Shown piece after piece: positions 8,438 through 18,083 of a stretch of DNA of 39,219 nucleotides. Made by a program: the position numbers and the translations under genes. The number at the start of each line of letters is the position of its first letter. The stretch's first letter is position 1. The DNA is from Ignavibacteria bacterium (GTDB taxonomy: Bacteria > Bacteroidota > Ignavibacteria > Ignavibacteriales > Melioribacteraceae): NCBI GenBank assembly GCA_009773205.1, contig WPAE01000032.1:1-39219 (forward strand), in the 5' to 3' direction. The notes under the pieces were generated by a model. It did no database searches and had not been told where the DNA came from. It was given only the letters and a program-made list of their open reading frames with translations.

Positions 8438-9382
8438 TTGTATTTTCAATCTAACAAAGTATTAGAGGTTAAAGCAATTGGAAAAGAGTATGGAAAGATT
8501 AAAGCCGTTAATGGTTTATCCTTTCATATAAACAAGAGAGAAATCTTTGCACTTCTTGGTCCTAACGGAGCAGGCAAAACAACTACTGTTAGAATGCTAA
8601 TGAATATAATTAAGCCTGACACAGGTGAAATAAAATATTTTTTAGAAAACTCACAAGAAGAATTTCCGAAAACAGAATTGCTTGGCTATTTACCTGAAGA
8701 AAGAGGTTTATATCAAGATGTAAAAATTTTGAAAACGCTAGTGTTTATGGGAATTGTTAGAGGGATGGACAAAACACATGCTAAGAAAGAAGCGGAAATG
8801 TGGTTAGAACGGTTTGAACTAAGTGATAGAAAAAATGAAAAATTAAATACTTTGTCTAAAGGAAATCAGCAAAAAGTTCAGTTGATCTCGGCAATATTAC
8901 ACAAGCCCAAGTTTTTAATTTTAGATGAACCTTTCTCCGGGTTTGATCCAATTAACCAAGAAGCTGTTATTGAAATAATGACGGATATGAAAAACGACGG
9001 CACTACAATTTTGTTAAGCGCCCACCAAATGCATTTAGTAGAAAAAATTGCAGATAGAGTTCTTCTGATGAATAGCGGCGCATCCGTTGCTTATGGCACA
9101 GTTGAAGAACTTAAAAGAGATGTTGCAGTTGATGAAAAAATCATAATTCATTTTAGCGATGTGCCATTGTTAAGCGTTTTTGAAAACGATGATACAGTTG
9201 AAAGCGTTAAACAATTAAGCAAAAACGAGATTGTAATTTATTTAAAAAATAAAGAGTCTTTATCGGCAACGCTAAATAAAGCTTCATCTTTGTACAATAT
9301 AACCAAAGTTAAAACAGAAGATATTTCGTTGCATGAAATCTTTCTTAAGAAACTTGGCGTTACAGCGGAGCAAAAACTTTGA
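8438..9382 (+). CDS. ABC transporter ATP-binding protein (NatA-like)
   Basis: 314 aa. The TTG start has GAGGA about 6 bases upstream; the nearby ATG at 8434 is out of frame and closes after six codons. The nucleotide-binding domain is complete: Walker A GPNGAGKTT, Q-loop region GYLPEERGLYQD, signature LSKGNQQK, Walker B FLILDEPFSGFDP, and switch histidine SAHQMH. The C-terminal 80 residues resemble the accessory domain of drug/Na+ exporter ATPases. The stop overlaps the start of the permease gene by 4 bp, implying translational coupling. It energises export by the membrane protein encoded next; the substrate is unknown. Confidence 0.9.
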   Translation: MYFQSNKVLEVKAIGKEYGKIKAVNGLSFHINKREIFALLGPNGAGKTTTVRMLMNIIKPDTGEIKYFLENSQEEFPKTELLGYLPEERGLYQDVKILKTLVFMGIVRGMDKTHAKKEAEMWLERFELSDRKNEKLNTLSKGNQQKVQLISAILHKPKFLILDEPFSGFDPINQEAVIEIMTDMKNDGTTILLSAHQMHLVEKIADRVLLMNSGASVAYGTVEELKRDVAVDEKIIIHFSDVPLLSVFENDDTVESVKQLSKNEIVIYLKNKESLSATLNKASSLYNITKVKTEDISLHEIFLKKLGVTAEQKL

Positions 9383-10578
9383 AAAATAATCACCTTTTCT
9401 TTGAGGTTATAAAATGGGAGTTTAGCCGCTGGTTCAAAATAAAAGAGCAGATAATCTCCATTTCGTTAGGAATAGTTCTAAGTTTTATAATCTTTGGCGG
9501 AAAAAGTCTTTTTGATAAAAACGAAAACAAAGAAGCAACAATTGCTCTGTTGAACTCGCCCAAAATCTCTTTTGTATTACAAAAGGATACAAAAATTAAA
9601 CTGTTAGAAAAAGATACAAGCGAATTGGAAAATCAAAAGAAATTGTTAGCCGATGAAAAGATAGACGGAATAGTTCTGATAGAGAGTTACGAAAAAATTA
9701 AAGTTTATCTTAGAGAAAAAGAACAATGGGTTGATGAAATTCATCAATCCATTTCCGAATCGTTTAGGAACAAGAAGTTAATTGAACACAACTTAAGCGA
9801 AGCCGATCTCAAAAAGATATTCTTGCAAACAGAGCTGGAGGAAGTATTTACCGGACAACAAAAGAAGAAATTTGAATTAGCGGATGTAATTGCGGCAGGA
9901 GTTTTTCTTGGAATTATGCTCGTAGGTGTATTTGTAGGGCTTGCATATCAGTTTGTTGTAATAACAGGAGAAAAACAGTTAAGAATAACCGAGGTTTTAG
10001 TTTCTGCAATTAAGCCGCAAACATGGATAGATGGAAAAATTGCAGGCATTTCATTGCTTTCTTTTGTTTCGATTGTTAATTATTCAATAAGCGGAGTTTT
10101 CTTTGTTTTTATTTCGCAGTTGTTTGGAGAAGGACTAGCGCTTCCTAATTTATTAGTTAATCCGGCAGGCATTATAACAATGTTGTTATTTTCTCTTGCG
10201 GGACTTCTTTTGTGGAACACATTTTATTCGGCAATAGCGGCAACAATCAGCGATCCAAACACCTCTGCAAGAAGCTCTTTAATGCTTCTTCCTTTACTAC
10301 CAGTAACTATTGCATTTTTTGCCTTGAAGAATCCAGAAGCTATAATAGTAAAAATCTTATCATGGTTTCCATTTACATCATTTGCGGTTATGCCCATTAG
10401 AATTGCACTTACACATGTTAGTGTATTAGAAATAATTGGATCGCTTTTGCTTATGTGTATCAGCATTTATTATATGAGGAAAGCGGCTGGCAGAATATTT
10501 GCTCTTTCAATACTATTATACGGCAAGGAACCAAGTTGGAAAGAAATGGCAAGGTGGCTTAAAGAAGCAAAAAATTGA
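9379..10578 (+). CDS. ABC-2 type permease (NatB-like)
   Basis: 399 aa with a TTG start overlapping the upstream TGA (TTGA). Topology matches the ABC2_membrane_3/NatB family: one N-terminal membrane helix (about 22-42), a large soluble extracytoplasmic segment (about 45-165) rich in K and E, then five or six helices from VIAAGVFLGIMLVG to the C-terminus. Together with the preceding ATPase it should form a homodimeric exporter; Na+ or small toxic compounds are the substrates known for relatives. No terminator hairpin is visible before the convergent gene that ends 56 bp away. Confidence 0.87.
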   Translation: MKNNHLFFEVIKWEFSRWFKIKEQIISISLGIVLSFIIFGGKSLFDKNENKEATIALLNSPKISFVLQKDTKIKLLEKDTSELENQKKLLADEKIDGIVLIESYEKIKVYLREKEQWVDEIHQSISESFRNKKLIEHNLSEADLKKIFLQTELEEVFTGQQKKKFELADVIAAGVFLGIMLVGVFVGLAYQFVVITGEKQLRITEVLVSAIKPQTWIDGKIAGISLLSFVSIVNYSISGVFFVFISQLFGEGLALPNLLVNPAGIITMLLFSLAGLLLWNTFYSAIAATISDPNTSARSSLMLLPLLPVTIAFFALKNPEAIIVKILSWFPFTSFAVMPIRIALTHVSVLEIIGSLLLMCISIYYMRKAAGRIFALSILLYGKEPSWKEMARWLKEAKN

Positions 10579-10634
10579 TTGCAGCAAAAACCTGAAAACA
10601 AAAAACCTTAAAAAAGTCTTACTGCTTTACAGCT

Positions 10635-11798
10635 CTATTCTGGTAATTGTTTTGATTCTTCAGGTAGAAAGTTGAGTTTGATGTTTACAATTTCTGGTCT
10701 ACTGCCGGTTCTTACCGGCGGACCCCAATTGCCAACACCGCAAGAAACGTAGTAATGAGTATTTTCACTAACTTTATAACCCCATGCAAGTTCGTAAATT
10801 TTTTCGACAATGTAATTTAAAGGCCAAAGCTGCCCGTTATGAGTGTGCCCGCTAAGCTGAAGATCAACTCCATTTCGAGCGGCTTGTTCTAAATTATGCG
10901 GTTGATGATCCATCATAATTACCGGAAAAGTTTTATCAACATCTTTCATTATCTCAGAAAGTTCTTTGCGCTGCTTGCCGTTAAACCGAATGCTTGAGCT
11001 GTCTTCTCTACCTACAAGATAAAACGCATTATTAATTTTTAATGCTTGATCGCGAAGCACATTTATATTGTGCTTTTGCAAATAATTAACCGCTTGTTCA
11101 GAGCCGCCTATAAACTCGTGATTGCCTGTAACAGCATAAACGCCATACTTTGATTTCAACCGCTTCAAATGTTCGCCAACATCATACTTAATTACTGGTC
11201 CTAAATCTTCATCTATAATATCTCCGGCAAGAAGAATTACGTCGGGGTTAAGATCGTTTATTTTCTCGCTAACTTTATACATAAACTCGTAGCTGTTAAT
11301 CATTCCAAGATGAAGGTCTGATGCAACGGCGAGATTTAGGGATTTCAACTCACCTGCATTTTTCTTTATATCAACGGAATATTTTTTTACAACAATCATT
11401 TTAGTGTTAATGTAACCGCCAATAACAGAACTTAAAACCAGTACGCCTACAATAATTGCCACAACGCGCTTGGCATGCTCTTGGTTTGCTGTTATAAAAG
11501 AAGGAAAAAACGGAATAAGGTAATTAATAAAGCGAAACAGATCAACAGCAATTAAAAAAAGAAATGTGTAAACCATAATTGCAAGCCAGAAAGAACCAAT
11601 CCAAATTAAAACAATGCTTATGGGAGAAATCCAAACATTTTCAATCAACCTTCCGGCTAAGTAAGAAGCCGCAATTAAAGAGGCAACAATAATAAAAACC
11701 GTTTTGTATTCAGAGGGAACAATAGACAAGCCGCGCCTGATAATGTAGAAGTTAATCAACCCGTAAACAGAAAAAACAATTCCAAAGAAGAAGAGCAT
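10635..11798 (-). CDS. Membrane-anchored calcineurin-like metallophosphoesterase
   Basis: 387 aa from the ATG at 11796-11798, which has AAAGG 8 bases upstream. The reading frame stays open another 32 codons, but those are mostly encoded by dispersed repeat copy B, so I exclude them. Four hydrophobic helices (about 1-130 aa) are followed by the phosphoesterase domain: DLHLG, LLAGDIIDE, VTGNHEF, MMDHQPHN and LSGHTHNGQ supply the two-metal ligands. The arrangement fits YkuE/YaeI-type enzymes, some of which act on lipid phosphates at the membrane. The substrate here is unknown. Confidence 0.85.
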   Translation of the reverse strand: MLFFFGIVFSVYGLINFYIIRRGLSIVPSEYKTVFIIVASLIAASYLAGRLIENVWISPISIVLIWIGSFWLAIMVYTFLFLIAVDLFRFINYLIPFFPSFITANQEHAKRVVAIIVGVLVLSSVIGGYINTKMIVVKKYSVDIKKNAGELKSLNLAVASDLHLGMINSYEFMYKVSEKINDLNPDVILLAGDIIDEDLGPVIKYDVGEHLKRLKSKYGVYAVTGNHEFIGGSEQAVNYLQKHNINVLRDQALKINNAFYLVGREDSSSIRFNGKQRKELSEIMKDVDKTFPVIMMDHQPHNLEQAARNGVDLQLSGHTHNGQLWPLNYIVEKIYELAWGYKVSENTHYYVSCGVGNWGPPVRTGSRPEIVNIKLNFLPEESKQLPE

Positions 11799-11823
11799 TT
11801 GAGAAACCTTTATAAAGCCTAAA

Positions 11824-11955
11824 ATGAATCTCCTCGCCGCAACCTGCCCGCCGCTTTGCTTTGGCAGGCGGGGCAGCGAGGTTTCTGAAAACAAATTTTA
11901 TTTATTCGCCTCAAGAGGCTGGGAATTTGACCCTCGTCCGCCTCTGGCGGATTAA
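11824..11955 (-). repeat. 132-bp palindrome-rich dispersed repeat, copy B
   Basis: Reverse-oriented near-identical copy of 8104-8235. It lies 26 bp upstream of the metallophosphoesterase start codon and provides an in-frame open stretch that makes the gene look longer. It probably altered the promoter or leader of that gene. Confidence 0.85.
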
Positions 11956-12022
11956 ATTTCGATATATGAATGAGCCTACTCTAAAAAGCCATGATCATTA
12001 TTAAAAACGTAATTTTCGACTT

Positions 12023-12079
12023 ACCCGCCCAACCCTCCATAAAACGGCGGGCGGGCCCTACACAAAACGGCGGGCGGGT
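12023..12079. repeat. GC-rich direct/inverted repeat
   Basis: Two near-identical blocks, AAAACGGCGGGCGGG at 12041-12055 and 12064-12078, with ACCCGCCC at 12023-12030 able to pair with GGGCGGGT at 12072-12079. This is an isolated GC-rich stem in an AT-rich spacer, similar in wording to the GC blocks of the 132-bp repeat. No T-run follows, so it is not a typical terminator. Confidence 0.6.
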
Positions 12080-12141
12080 TAGATTCGGCTCATGAATAAC
12101 AACAGAAAAGTCGTTAAAGTTTCTATCCGGAAGGAAAAACC

Positions 12142-13611
12142 TTAAGTGCGCTTTTTAATTACGGCTTGCTTGTAAAGTTGGACATACTTTTCGGCAGACC
12201 TTCGCCAAGAATAATTTTTGTTCATTCCGTTCTGCTGTATTTTTTGCCAAACATCTTTTAATTGAAAATCATGAATTGCTCGTTGAACGGTTTGAACAAG
12301 AGCATGAGCAGTATAATCGTAGAAAGAATAACCTGTTCCAATTTCTTCGCCTTTAGCGAGATGCTCGTTCCAATCCAAAACAGTATCGGCAAGTCCGCCG
12401 GTTTTTCTTACAACAGGAACGGTTCCATACCTAAGCGAGTAAATTTGATTAAGTCCACACGGTTCAAATCTGGAAGGCATTAAAAAAATATCTGAAGCGC
12501 CCTCAATAAAGTGCGAAAGCTCGTTATTAAATCCTCTGTAAAAATATACTTTGTGCGGGTGATGTTTTTTAGCATGCAAAAACATTTCTTCGTATCGCTG
12601 TTCGCCGCTGCCAAGTATAACCCATTGAGCATTCAAACTCATTAGCTCGTTCAAGCAATAGCCAATAATATCGAACCCTTTTTGAGAAACCATGCGGGAA
12701 ACAATTCCTATCAACGGAACCTCTTCGTTGAACTCAAAGCCAAGCTGTTCTATTAAGAATTTTTTGTTTTGTAGTTTGCCCGAAAGATTTGTTGATGAGT
12801 ATTGAAACGGAATCAGCACATCTTTTTCCGGGTTCCATATTTGATAATCAATTCCGTTTATTATTCCGTAAAAATCATGAGATCTCTTACGGAGATAACT
12901 TTCCATTCCTTCGCCATACTCTGGTGTTAGCAGTTCGTAAGCGTATGTTTGGCTTACAGTGTTAATTACATCGCTGGTAAGAATGGCGGTTTTCATAAAA
13001 TTTATATCGCCTTCAAATTCGCCAAGCCCGCCGCTTAAATAATGCTCTTCTTTAATTTCGGCTTTAACAAAAGTATCTTTAGAAAATCTTCCTTGATAGG
13101 CAATGTTATGAATTGTAAAAACTGTTGCTGTATTATTAAACAACAAATCCCAGCCGTAATTTTCTTTGAGCAGCAGAGGAAGCAGCCCGGTTTGCCAATC
13201 GTTGCAATGAATTACATCCGGTGCCCAGCCAATGCGCTGCAAAATTTCGATAACGCCTTTCATGAAAAGTATAAAGCGCTCATCTTCATCGCGATCGTTT
13301 GTATAAACGCGAAAGCGGTGAAAGAAATATGGACAATCAACAAAGTAAACTTCTACATTAGAGCGAGGAATTTTAGCCGTATGAACGTGAACAGAGTGAA
13401 CCTGCCCGGCTACGCGAACCGGAATTTCGCCAATGTTCCATTGATAGTGTAATCCGTGTTCGGCTTCGCCAAACATATTATACTTTGGCATAAAAACTTT
13501 TACTTCGCAGCCGAGTTTGCTAAGCTCTATAGGCAAGGAACCTGCTACATCTGCAAGTCCACCTGTCTTGGCATATGGAAAAACTTCGCTTGCAACAAAA
13601 GCAATTTTCAT
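12142..13611 (-). CDS. glgA: Glycogen synthase (ADP-glucose), GT5
   Basis: 489 aa, standard length. It extends alpha-1,4-glucan chains from ADP-glucose. The N-terminal domain has the K15-T-G-G-L motif that binds the ADP-glucose pyrophosphate, plus HCNDWQTG. The C-terminal Rossmann domain has IGIVSRMVSQKGFD, LMPSRFEPCGLNQIYSLRYG and VRKTGGLADTV, which include the catalytic E-X7-E type region. Start ATG at 13609-13611. No other glycogen genes are adjacent. It lies 33 bp downstream of the acyl-CoA synthetase gene on the same strand and may be cotranscribed, linking carbon storage to acetyl-CoA status only by inference. Confidence 0.96.
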   Translation of the reverse strand: MKIAFVASEVFPYAKTGGLADVAGSLPIELSKLGCEVKVFMPKYNMFGEAEHGLHYQWNIGEIPVRVAGQVHSVHVHTAKIPRSNVEVYFVDCPYFFHRFRVYTNDRDEDERFILFMKGVIEILQRIGWAPDVIHCNDWQTGLLPLLLKENYGWDLLFNNTATVFTIHNIAYQGRFSKDTFVKAEIKEEHYLSGGLGEFEGDINFMKTAILTSDVINTVSQTYAYELLTPEYGEGMESYLRKRSHDFYGIINGIDYQIWNPEKDVLIPFQYSSTNLSGKLQNKKFLIEQLGFEFNEEVPLIGIVSRMVSQKGFDIIGYCLNELMSLNAQWVILGSGEQRYEEMFLHAKKHHPHKVYFYRGFNNELSHFIEGASDIFLMPSRFEPCGLNQIYSLRYGTVPVVRKTGGLADTVLDWNEHLAKGEEIGTGYSFYDYTAHALVQTVQRAIHDFQLKDVWQKIQQNGMNKNYSWRRSAEKYVQLYKQAVIKKRT

Positions 13612-13644
13612 TTGCGCTTCATTTTTATTGGGACGAAAAAAAAA

Positions 13645-15714
13645 CTATTTAGCTTTTACTCTTACATCAACAGCGAAAAACTTGCCGTTTGTATCAACAA
13701 TTAATGGGTTCAAATCAAACTCTTCAAAGTTTTTGTTTTCGAGCATCATCAAAGAACATTGTTTAATTATGAGTTTCAGTTCATTCAAATCAACAGAAGT
13801 CTCGCCGCGCACGCCGTGTAAAATTTTTCCGATGTTAGTCTTGTTAATAATATCGTCAATGTCTTCAGCGCACAAGTAGCAAGATTTTATCTTTACGTCA
13901 TCAAATATTTCTACATACTTGCCGCCGGAGCCAAACATAATAATTGGACCGAAAGAGGTATCGCGGAAACCGCCAATTAGCAGCTCATGTTTTGCTTTAA
14001 CAAACTGCTGAACTAAAAATTCGTTTACTTCAAAACCGGCTTGTGCAAAACTGCTTTTAATTTCGTTAGCGGCGGCAAACAGTTCTTCTTTAGTTTGTAT
14101 GTTCAACTTAACCGCATTCAGTTCAGATTTATGAATTATGTTTGGGTTAATTCCTTTGAGTACAAGCGGATAGTAAACTTGTTCAACTTTTTCAAGCTCG
14201 GCTGGTTTTAACAGAATGTTTTTAATTAATGGCAGATGATAATCAGAGCACAACGAAGCAATTTCCGGCTGTGTAAGAAAACCGCAAGAAAAAGAATTCG
14301 TTTTGTGTTGTATGCTAACAGCTTTTGTGTATTCGGCTTTGTTACGTTCTAGTTTACTTATAACAGAAGAATAGAAAAGCATATTAGATAGAATTTCCGC
14401 CGGGTCTTCGGGGTTTCTGAAAAGCGGAAGTTTCTTATCGCTTTCACTTCTGTATTTCTGCCAAAACTCCGGCAAAGGAAGAACCGCTTGTATAACCGGT
14501 TTTTCATTTACAATAGAAGAGACACTTTCTACAACTGCAAATGGTTCAACCATTACGGGTTCTACAAAAAGAGAAATTACCGCATCAACATTATCATCGT
14601 TGCATGTAATTTCAATAACACTTTTAAAGCTGTCTTTATTTCCACCGGGTAAAAGATCAACAGGGTTTTCAACACTTCCTTCTGGATGAACAATTTCGCG
14701 CAGCTTCTTTTTTGTTTCATCAGAAAAAACAGCAAGTGTTAAATTTTGTTTTTCAAGCGAATCAACACATAGTACGCCAGGCCCGCCAGCGTTAGTAACA
14801 ACCGCAATTTTATTTCCTTTAGGAAGCGGAAAATTTTCAAATCCTTTTGCTGTGTTAAAAAGTTCGTTCAAAGTTTCGGCACGTATAATTCCAAATTGAT
14901 TAAGCAGCGCATCAACAACTTTATCTTTACTGCTTAGCGCGCCGGTGTGAGAAGAAGCGGCTTTCATTCCTATTTGAGATTTACCGGCTTTTAGAACAAT
15001 TGCAGGTTTAGTAATCTCTCCTTTAACGAATGGTAAAATAAAATCTTCGCCATTGACAAAACTTTCCAAATAGAACGTTAGCGAATAGATGTTTTCATCC
15101 TTTTGCCAAAAGTGTAAAAGATCATTTTCGTTCAAATCGCCTTTGTTGCCAACACTTATAAAGTGTGCAAGTTTGATATCAGATTCGCGCAGAGAGTTTA
15201 ACACAGCCGCGCCAAGTCCGCCGCTTTGAGACAAAAATCCTGTTGCGCCTGTTTTTGGTTTCTCGGCAACAAAAGTAGCGTTGAGTTTTACAACATCAAG
15301 CGAGTTGATAACACCCATGCAGTTTGGCCCAACCATTCTTGCGCCGGCATTTACAATTTTTTGCACAATGCGCTGTTCAACTTCTTCACCGGATTTTCCT
15401 GTTTCTTTAAATCCTGCAGTAATTAAAATTATTGACTTAACGCTCTTTGCAAGCAATGCATCAACTGTTTCCTCTGCAAATTGTTTTGGTACTACAATAA
15501 TTCCAAGATCAATTGGCTCATCAATTTCTTCGATTGAGTGAAAACATTTGTAACCAAGAACATCGTTGGCTTTTGGATTAACCGGGAATACTTTCCCCGT
15601 GTAATTGTAACCCTTGATGGATTTCAAAATTTCGTAGCCAATGCTTTTTTCTTTGGTTGAAGCACCTGCAACACAAATAGATTTGGGATAAAAGAAATTA
15701 GAGATAGGGTTCAT
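13645..15714 (-). CDS. Acyl-CoA (acetate-CoA) synthetase, ADP-forming
   Basis: 689 aa from the ATG at 15712-15714. The upstream in-frame extension is repeat-like (FSQRRKDAKN from CGCAAAGACGCGAAG) and is excluded. Such enzymes convert acyl-CoA, ADP and phosphate to acid, ATP and CoA. Domain order is CoA-binding (about 5-100), succinyl-CoA-ligase-like flavodoxin domains (about 125-430) with the phospho-histidine motif SSHTGALSS (His256), and a C-terminal ATP-grasp domain (about 475-689) containing LLIGGFRDTSFGPIIMFGSGG. All parts are present in one chain, as in bacterial fused AcdAB proteins. Acetate is the likeliest acid; this cannot be proven from sequence. Confidence 0.9.
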   Translation of the reverse strand: MNPISNFFYPKSICVAGASTKEKSIGYEILKSIKGYNYTGKVFPVNPKANDVLGYKCFHSIEEIDEPIDLGIIVVPKQFAEETVDALLAKSVKSIILITAGFKETGKSGEEVEQRIVQKIVNAGARMVGPNCMGVINSLDVVKLNATFVAEKPKTGATGFLSQSGGLGAAVLNSLRESDIKLAHFISVGNKGDLNENDLLHFWQKDENIYSLTFYLESFVNGEDFILPFVKGEITKPAIVLKAGKSQIGMKAASSHTGALSSKDKVVDALLNQFGIIRAETLNELFNTAKGFENFPLPKGNKIAVVTNAGGPGVLCVDSLEKQNLTLAVFSDETKKKLREIVHPEGSVENPVDLLPGGNKDSFKSVIEITCNDDNVDAVISLFVEPVMVEPFAVVESVSSIVNEKPVIQAVLPLPEFWQKYRSESDKKLPLFRNPEDPAEILSNMLFYSSVISKLERNKAEYTKAVSIQHKTNSFSCGFLTQPEIASLCSDYHLPLIKNILLKPAELEKVEQVYYPLVLKGINPNIIHKSELNAVKLNIQTKEELFAAANEIKSSFAQAGFEVNEFLVQQFVKAKHELLIGGFRDTSFGPIIMFGSGGKYVEIFDDVKIKSCYLCAEDIDDIINKTNIGKILHGVRGETSVDLNELKLIIKQCSLMMLENKNFEEFDLNPLIVDTNGKFFAVDVRVKAK

Positions 15715-15719
15715 ATCGT

Positions 15720-15747
15720 TCTTCGCGTCTTTGCGTCTTTGCGAGAA
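15720..15747. repeat. Short repeat-like insertion upstream of the acyl-CoA synthetase
   Basis: CTTCGCGTCTTTGCGTCTTTGCGAG-type wording, with an internal GCGTCTTT duplication. Similar strings occur widely in bacterial intergenic repeats. Here it sits 5 bp from the start codon and supplies a weak GAAG ribosome site. Confidence 0.45.
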
Positions 15748-15885
15748 ACTACTCTTAAAGCCGCCAAGCATCCACCTTATTTTTATTATATGCAAATTAA
15801 GAAAGAGCTAATAACTTTCCGAAGGCGACTTGCCAAATTCTTCCTTATCTTTTGTCATAAAATTCACAAGTAGAAAGGCTGATAT

Positions 15886-16278
15886 ATGTTCAACCAATTG
15901 AGAGTTTCAGCAAAATTTCCTATTCGTGCAAAAGAAATTTACAAAGCTTGGCTCAGCAGCAAACTACACACAGAAATGACAGGCGGCGAAGCTGTTATTT
16001 CATCGAAAATAGGGGGCAAGTTTAAAGCGTGGGATGGCTACATAACCGGAAAAAATTTAGACTTGATAAAAGACAAAAGAATAATTCAACTGTGGCGATC
16101 ATCCGAGTTTACCGAAAGAGATTTGGATTCTATTCTCGTTGTAAATTTTGAAGATGTTTCCGACGGATGCAAAGTAACAATTGTTCACAGCCAAATTCCA
16201 AAATGGCAAGGCGCAAGCTACAAACAAGGGTGGATAGATTATTATTTACTGCCAATGAAAGCTTACTTCTCAAAATAA
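15886..16278 (+). CDS. SRPBCC (AHSA1-like) domain protein
   Basis: 130 aa, a single small START/SRPBCC domain. The opening strand-helix RVSAKFPIRAKEIYKAWLSSKLHTEMTGG is characteristic, followed by GGKFKAWDGYITGKN and the closing helix GWIDYYLLPMKAYF. These proteins form a hydrophobic ligand-binding cup; some are Hsp90 co-chaperone-like, most have no assigned role. AAAGG precedes the ATG. The lipid kinase gene follows after 16 bp on the same strand, so a lipid-related role is possible but inferred. Confidence 0.82.
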   Translation: MFNQLRVSAKFPIRAKEIYKAWLSSKLHTEMTGGEAVISSKIGGKFKAWDGYITGKNLDLIKDKRIIQLWRSSEFTERDLDSILVVNFEDVSDGCKVTIVHSQIPKWQGASYKQGWIDYYLLPMKAYFSK

Positions 16279-16294
16279 ATTTTAAGGCAAAAAA

Positions 16295-17218
16295 TTGAAA
16301 AAAATTACCTTCGTACTTCATGGAAAACATTTGCGTAAACACAGAATTCAGCATGAAGCGGATAAGCATCTAGGAAAAGAATTTGTAACGGATTACTTCA
16401 TCACGAGATCGAGCAAATCTGCCGAAGACTTTGCAGAAAAAATAGCAAACAGCGGAACAGATTATTTGATAGCCGTTGGCGGCGATGGAACAATGCACGA
16501 AGTTATTAACGGCATAATGCACGTTCCACAAAAACAGAGAGAAAAATTAATTACTGGATTGCTGCCGGTTGGAAGTGGAAACGATTTTGCCCGAACGCTT
16601 AAACTTTCCGGAAAGATTTCTTATCTGCAAAAGCTGATAACGAGCAACAGCGTTATTAACCTCGATGTTGGTAAAATTGAGTGCACTACTTTGGATGGAA
16701 AAGAAACAACGGTTTACTTTAATAACATTGCAGGCGTTGGCTTGGACGCTGAAGTTGCTAAGCGCGTTAACGAGGGAAACAAAATCTACGGACCAAACAT
16801 TGCTTATTACACTGCAACAATAAAATCGTTTTTGAATTACAGAAAGAAACAAATTAAAGTAAGTTCTGCAGATTTTAACTACGAAGGAAATGTTTTGCTT
16901 CTCAGTTTTGCAAACGCAAAATATTTTGGCAGCGGACTTGGGATAGCGCCGCACGCAAAAGTAAATGATGGTAAGTTGGCGCTTACTTTAGCCGGAGATG
17001 TGAGCTTACTTGATTATTTAAAGAATGTAGGAAAACTAAGAAAGTGCGTGCAGCTAAACCTTCCCGGAGTGGTTTACGGCGAAACCGAAAGTATAAACAT
17101 TGAACCGATTGGCGAACCGTGTTTTATTGAAGCCGATGGCGAGCTTGTTGGCAAACTTCCGCTAAAAGCAACTATGCTGCATAATGAAATAAAGTTTTTA
17201 ACGGAAGTAAAAGAATAA
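16295..17218 (+). CDS. Diacylglycerol kinase-family lipid kinase (YegS/BmrU-like)
   Basis: 307 aa, TTG start with AAGG upstream. The kinase core has LIAVGGDGTMHEVINGI (GGDGT at 62-66) and LLPVGSGNDFART, the two nucleotide-binding motifs of the family. A later GVGLDAEVAKRV and AAPHA-like GIAPHAKVNDGKL support the C-terminal beta-sandwich domain. It should phosphorylate diacylglycerol, sphingosine-like or related lipids at the membrane surface. It is the middle of a tight cluster (16 bp before, 6 bp after). Confidence 0.9.
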   Translation: MKKITFVLHGKHLRKHRIQHEADKHLGKEFVTDYFITRSSKSAEDFAEKIANSGTDYLIAVGGDGTMHEVINGIMHVPQKQREKLITGLLPVGSGNDFARTLKLSGKISYLQKLITSNSVINLDVGKIECTTLDGKETTVYFNNIAGVGLDAEVAKRVNEGNKIYGPNIAYYTATIKSFLNYRKKQIKVSSADFNYEGNVLLLSFANAKYFGSGLGIAPHAKVNDGKLALTLAGDVSLLDYLKNVGKLRKCVQLNLPGVVYGETESINIEPIGEPCFIEADGELVGKLPLKATMLHNEIKFLTEVKE

Positions 17219-17224
17219 TTAATC

Positions 17225-18013
17225 ATGATATTTAATGAAACAAGCACTAACAAATCTTTGGTTGATCAACTTCTTGGCAAAGGGCGACCGGTGAAATTAA
17301 ACGACATACGAATTCCCCCGTCCTTAAAAGTAATTTTGTTAGCGCCTCATCCAGATGATTTTGATGCGATTGGAATTACAATGCGCATGCTTCATCGAAA
17401 TGGAAATGAAATTTATTTAGCTGTGCTTACAACAGGAGTAAGCGGCGTTGAAGATGTTTATGCAGAGAAAACTGAAAATCAAAATAAAGCCGCAATACGC
17501 GAAGAAGAGCAGAAAGAAAGCATTAGCTTTTTAGGATTAGACGAAACGCATCTTACTTTCCTTCGTTTAGAAAACGATGAAACAATGCACATGGCTATGA
17601 ACGAAAGCAATTTTCTTCGCATCAAAGAAATTTGGGATAGACACAAGCCGGATATTGTTTTTCTTCCTCACGGCAACGACACGAATCTTGATCATCAGCG
17701 GACGTATGCAATGTTTAAGAAAATTTTGAAAACGGAAACCAAGCCGGTTATAGCTCTCTTAAACAAAGATCCAAAAACAATTGGAATTAGAAATGATGTA
17801 GTTACTGCTTTTGATAAAGAAGAAGCAGAGTGGAAGGGAGAACTACTTAGGTTTCATAACTCTCAGCACCAAAGAAATTTACGCACACGCAACTATGGCT
17901 TTGATGAACGCATACTAAGCGTAAACAAGAAAGATGCCGATGCGCTTGGACTTCCAAATCAATATGCAGAAGTCTTCGAGATTGAAATTCATTTACAAGT
18001 GGAGTACAAATAA
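17225..18013 (+). CDS. PIG-L/LmbE-like deacetylase
   Basis: 262 aa. The zinc-binding motif reads PHPDDFD (H42, D44, D45); the usual glutamate after HPDD is replaced by F, with D one position later. A third ligand is expected in LPHGNDTNLDHQRT (H149 or H157; position suggests the DHQ histidine). The family removes acetyl groups from N-acetylglucosaminyl-type substrates. It starts 6 bp after the lipid kinase gene. A glycolipid substrate would fit the neighbours but is inference. The next gene is convergent. Confidence 0.87.
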   Translation: MIFNETSTNKSLVDQLLGKGRPVKLNDIRIPPSLKVILLAPHPDDFDAIGITMRMLHRNGNEIYLAVLTTGVSGVEDVYAEKTENQNKAAIREEEQKESISFLGLDETHLTFLRLENDETMHMAMNESNFLRIKEIWDRHKPDIVFLPHGNDTNLDHQRTYAMFKKILKTETKPVIALLNKDPKTIGIRNDVVTAFDKEEAEWKGELLRFHNSQHQRNLRTRNYGFDERILSVNKKDADALGLPNQYAEVFEIEIHLQVEYK

Positions 18014-18083
18014 CATCAACTTCTTTTACTACACATTACGATTTTTACATTGATGCGTTAACGGGGTTAAATTTTACAACCAA

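Noticed and set aside
11799-11894. Extended N-terminus of the metallophosphoesterase
   Set aside because: The extra codons start at TTG inside dispersed repeat copy B; the same sequence is noncoding in copies A and C.
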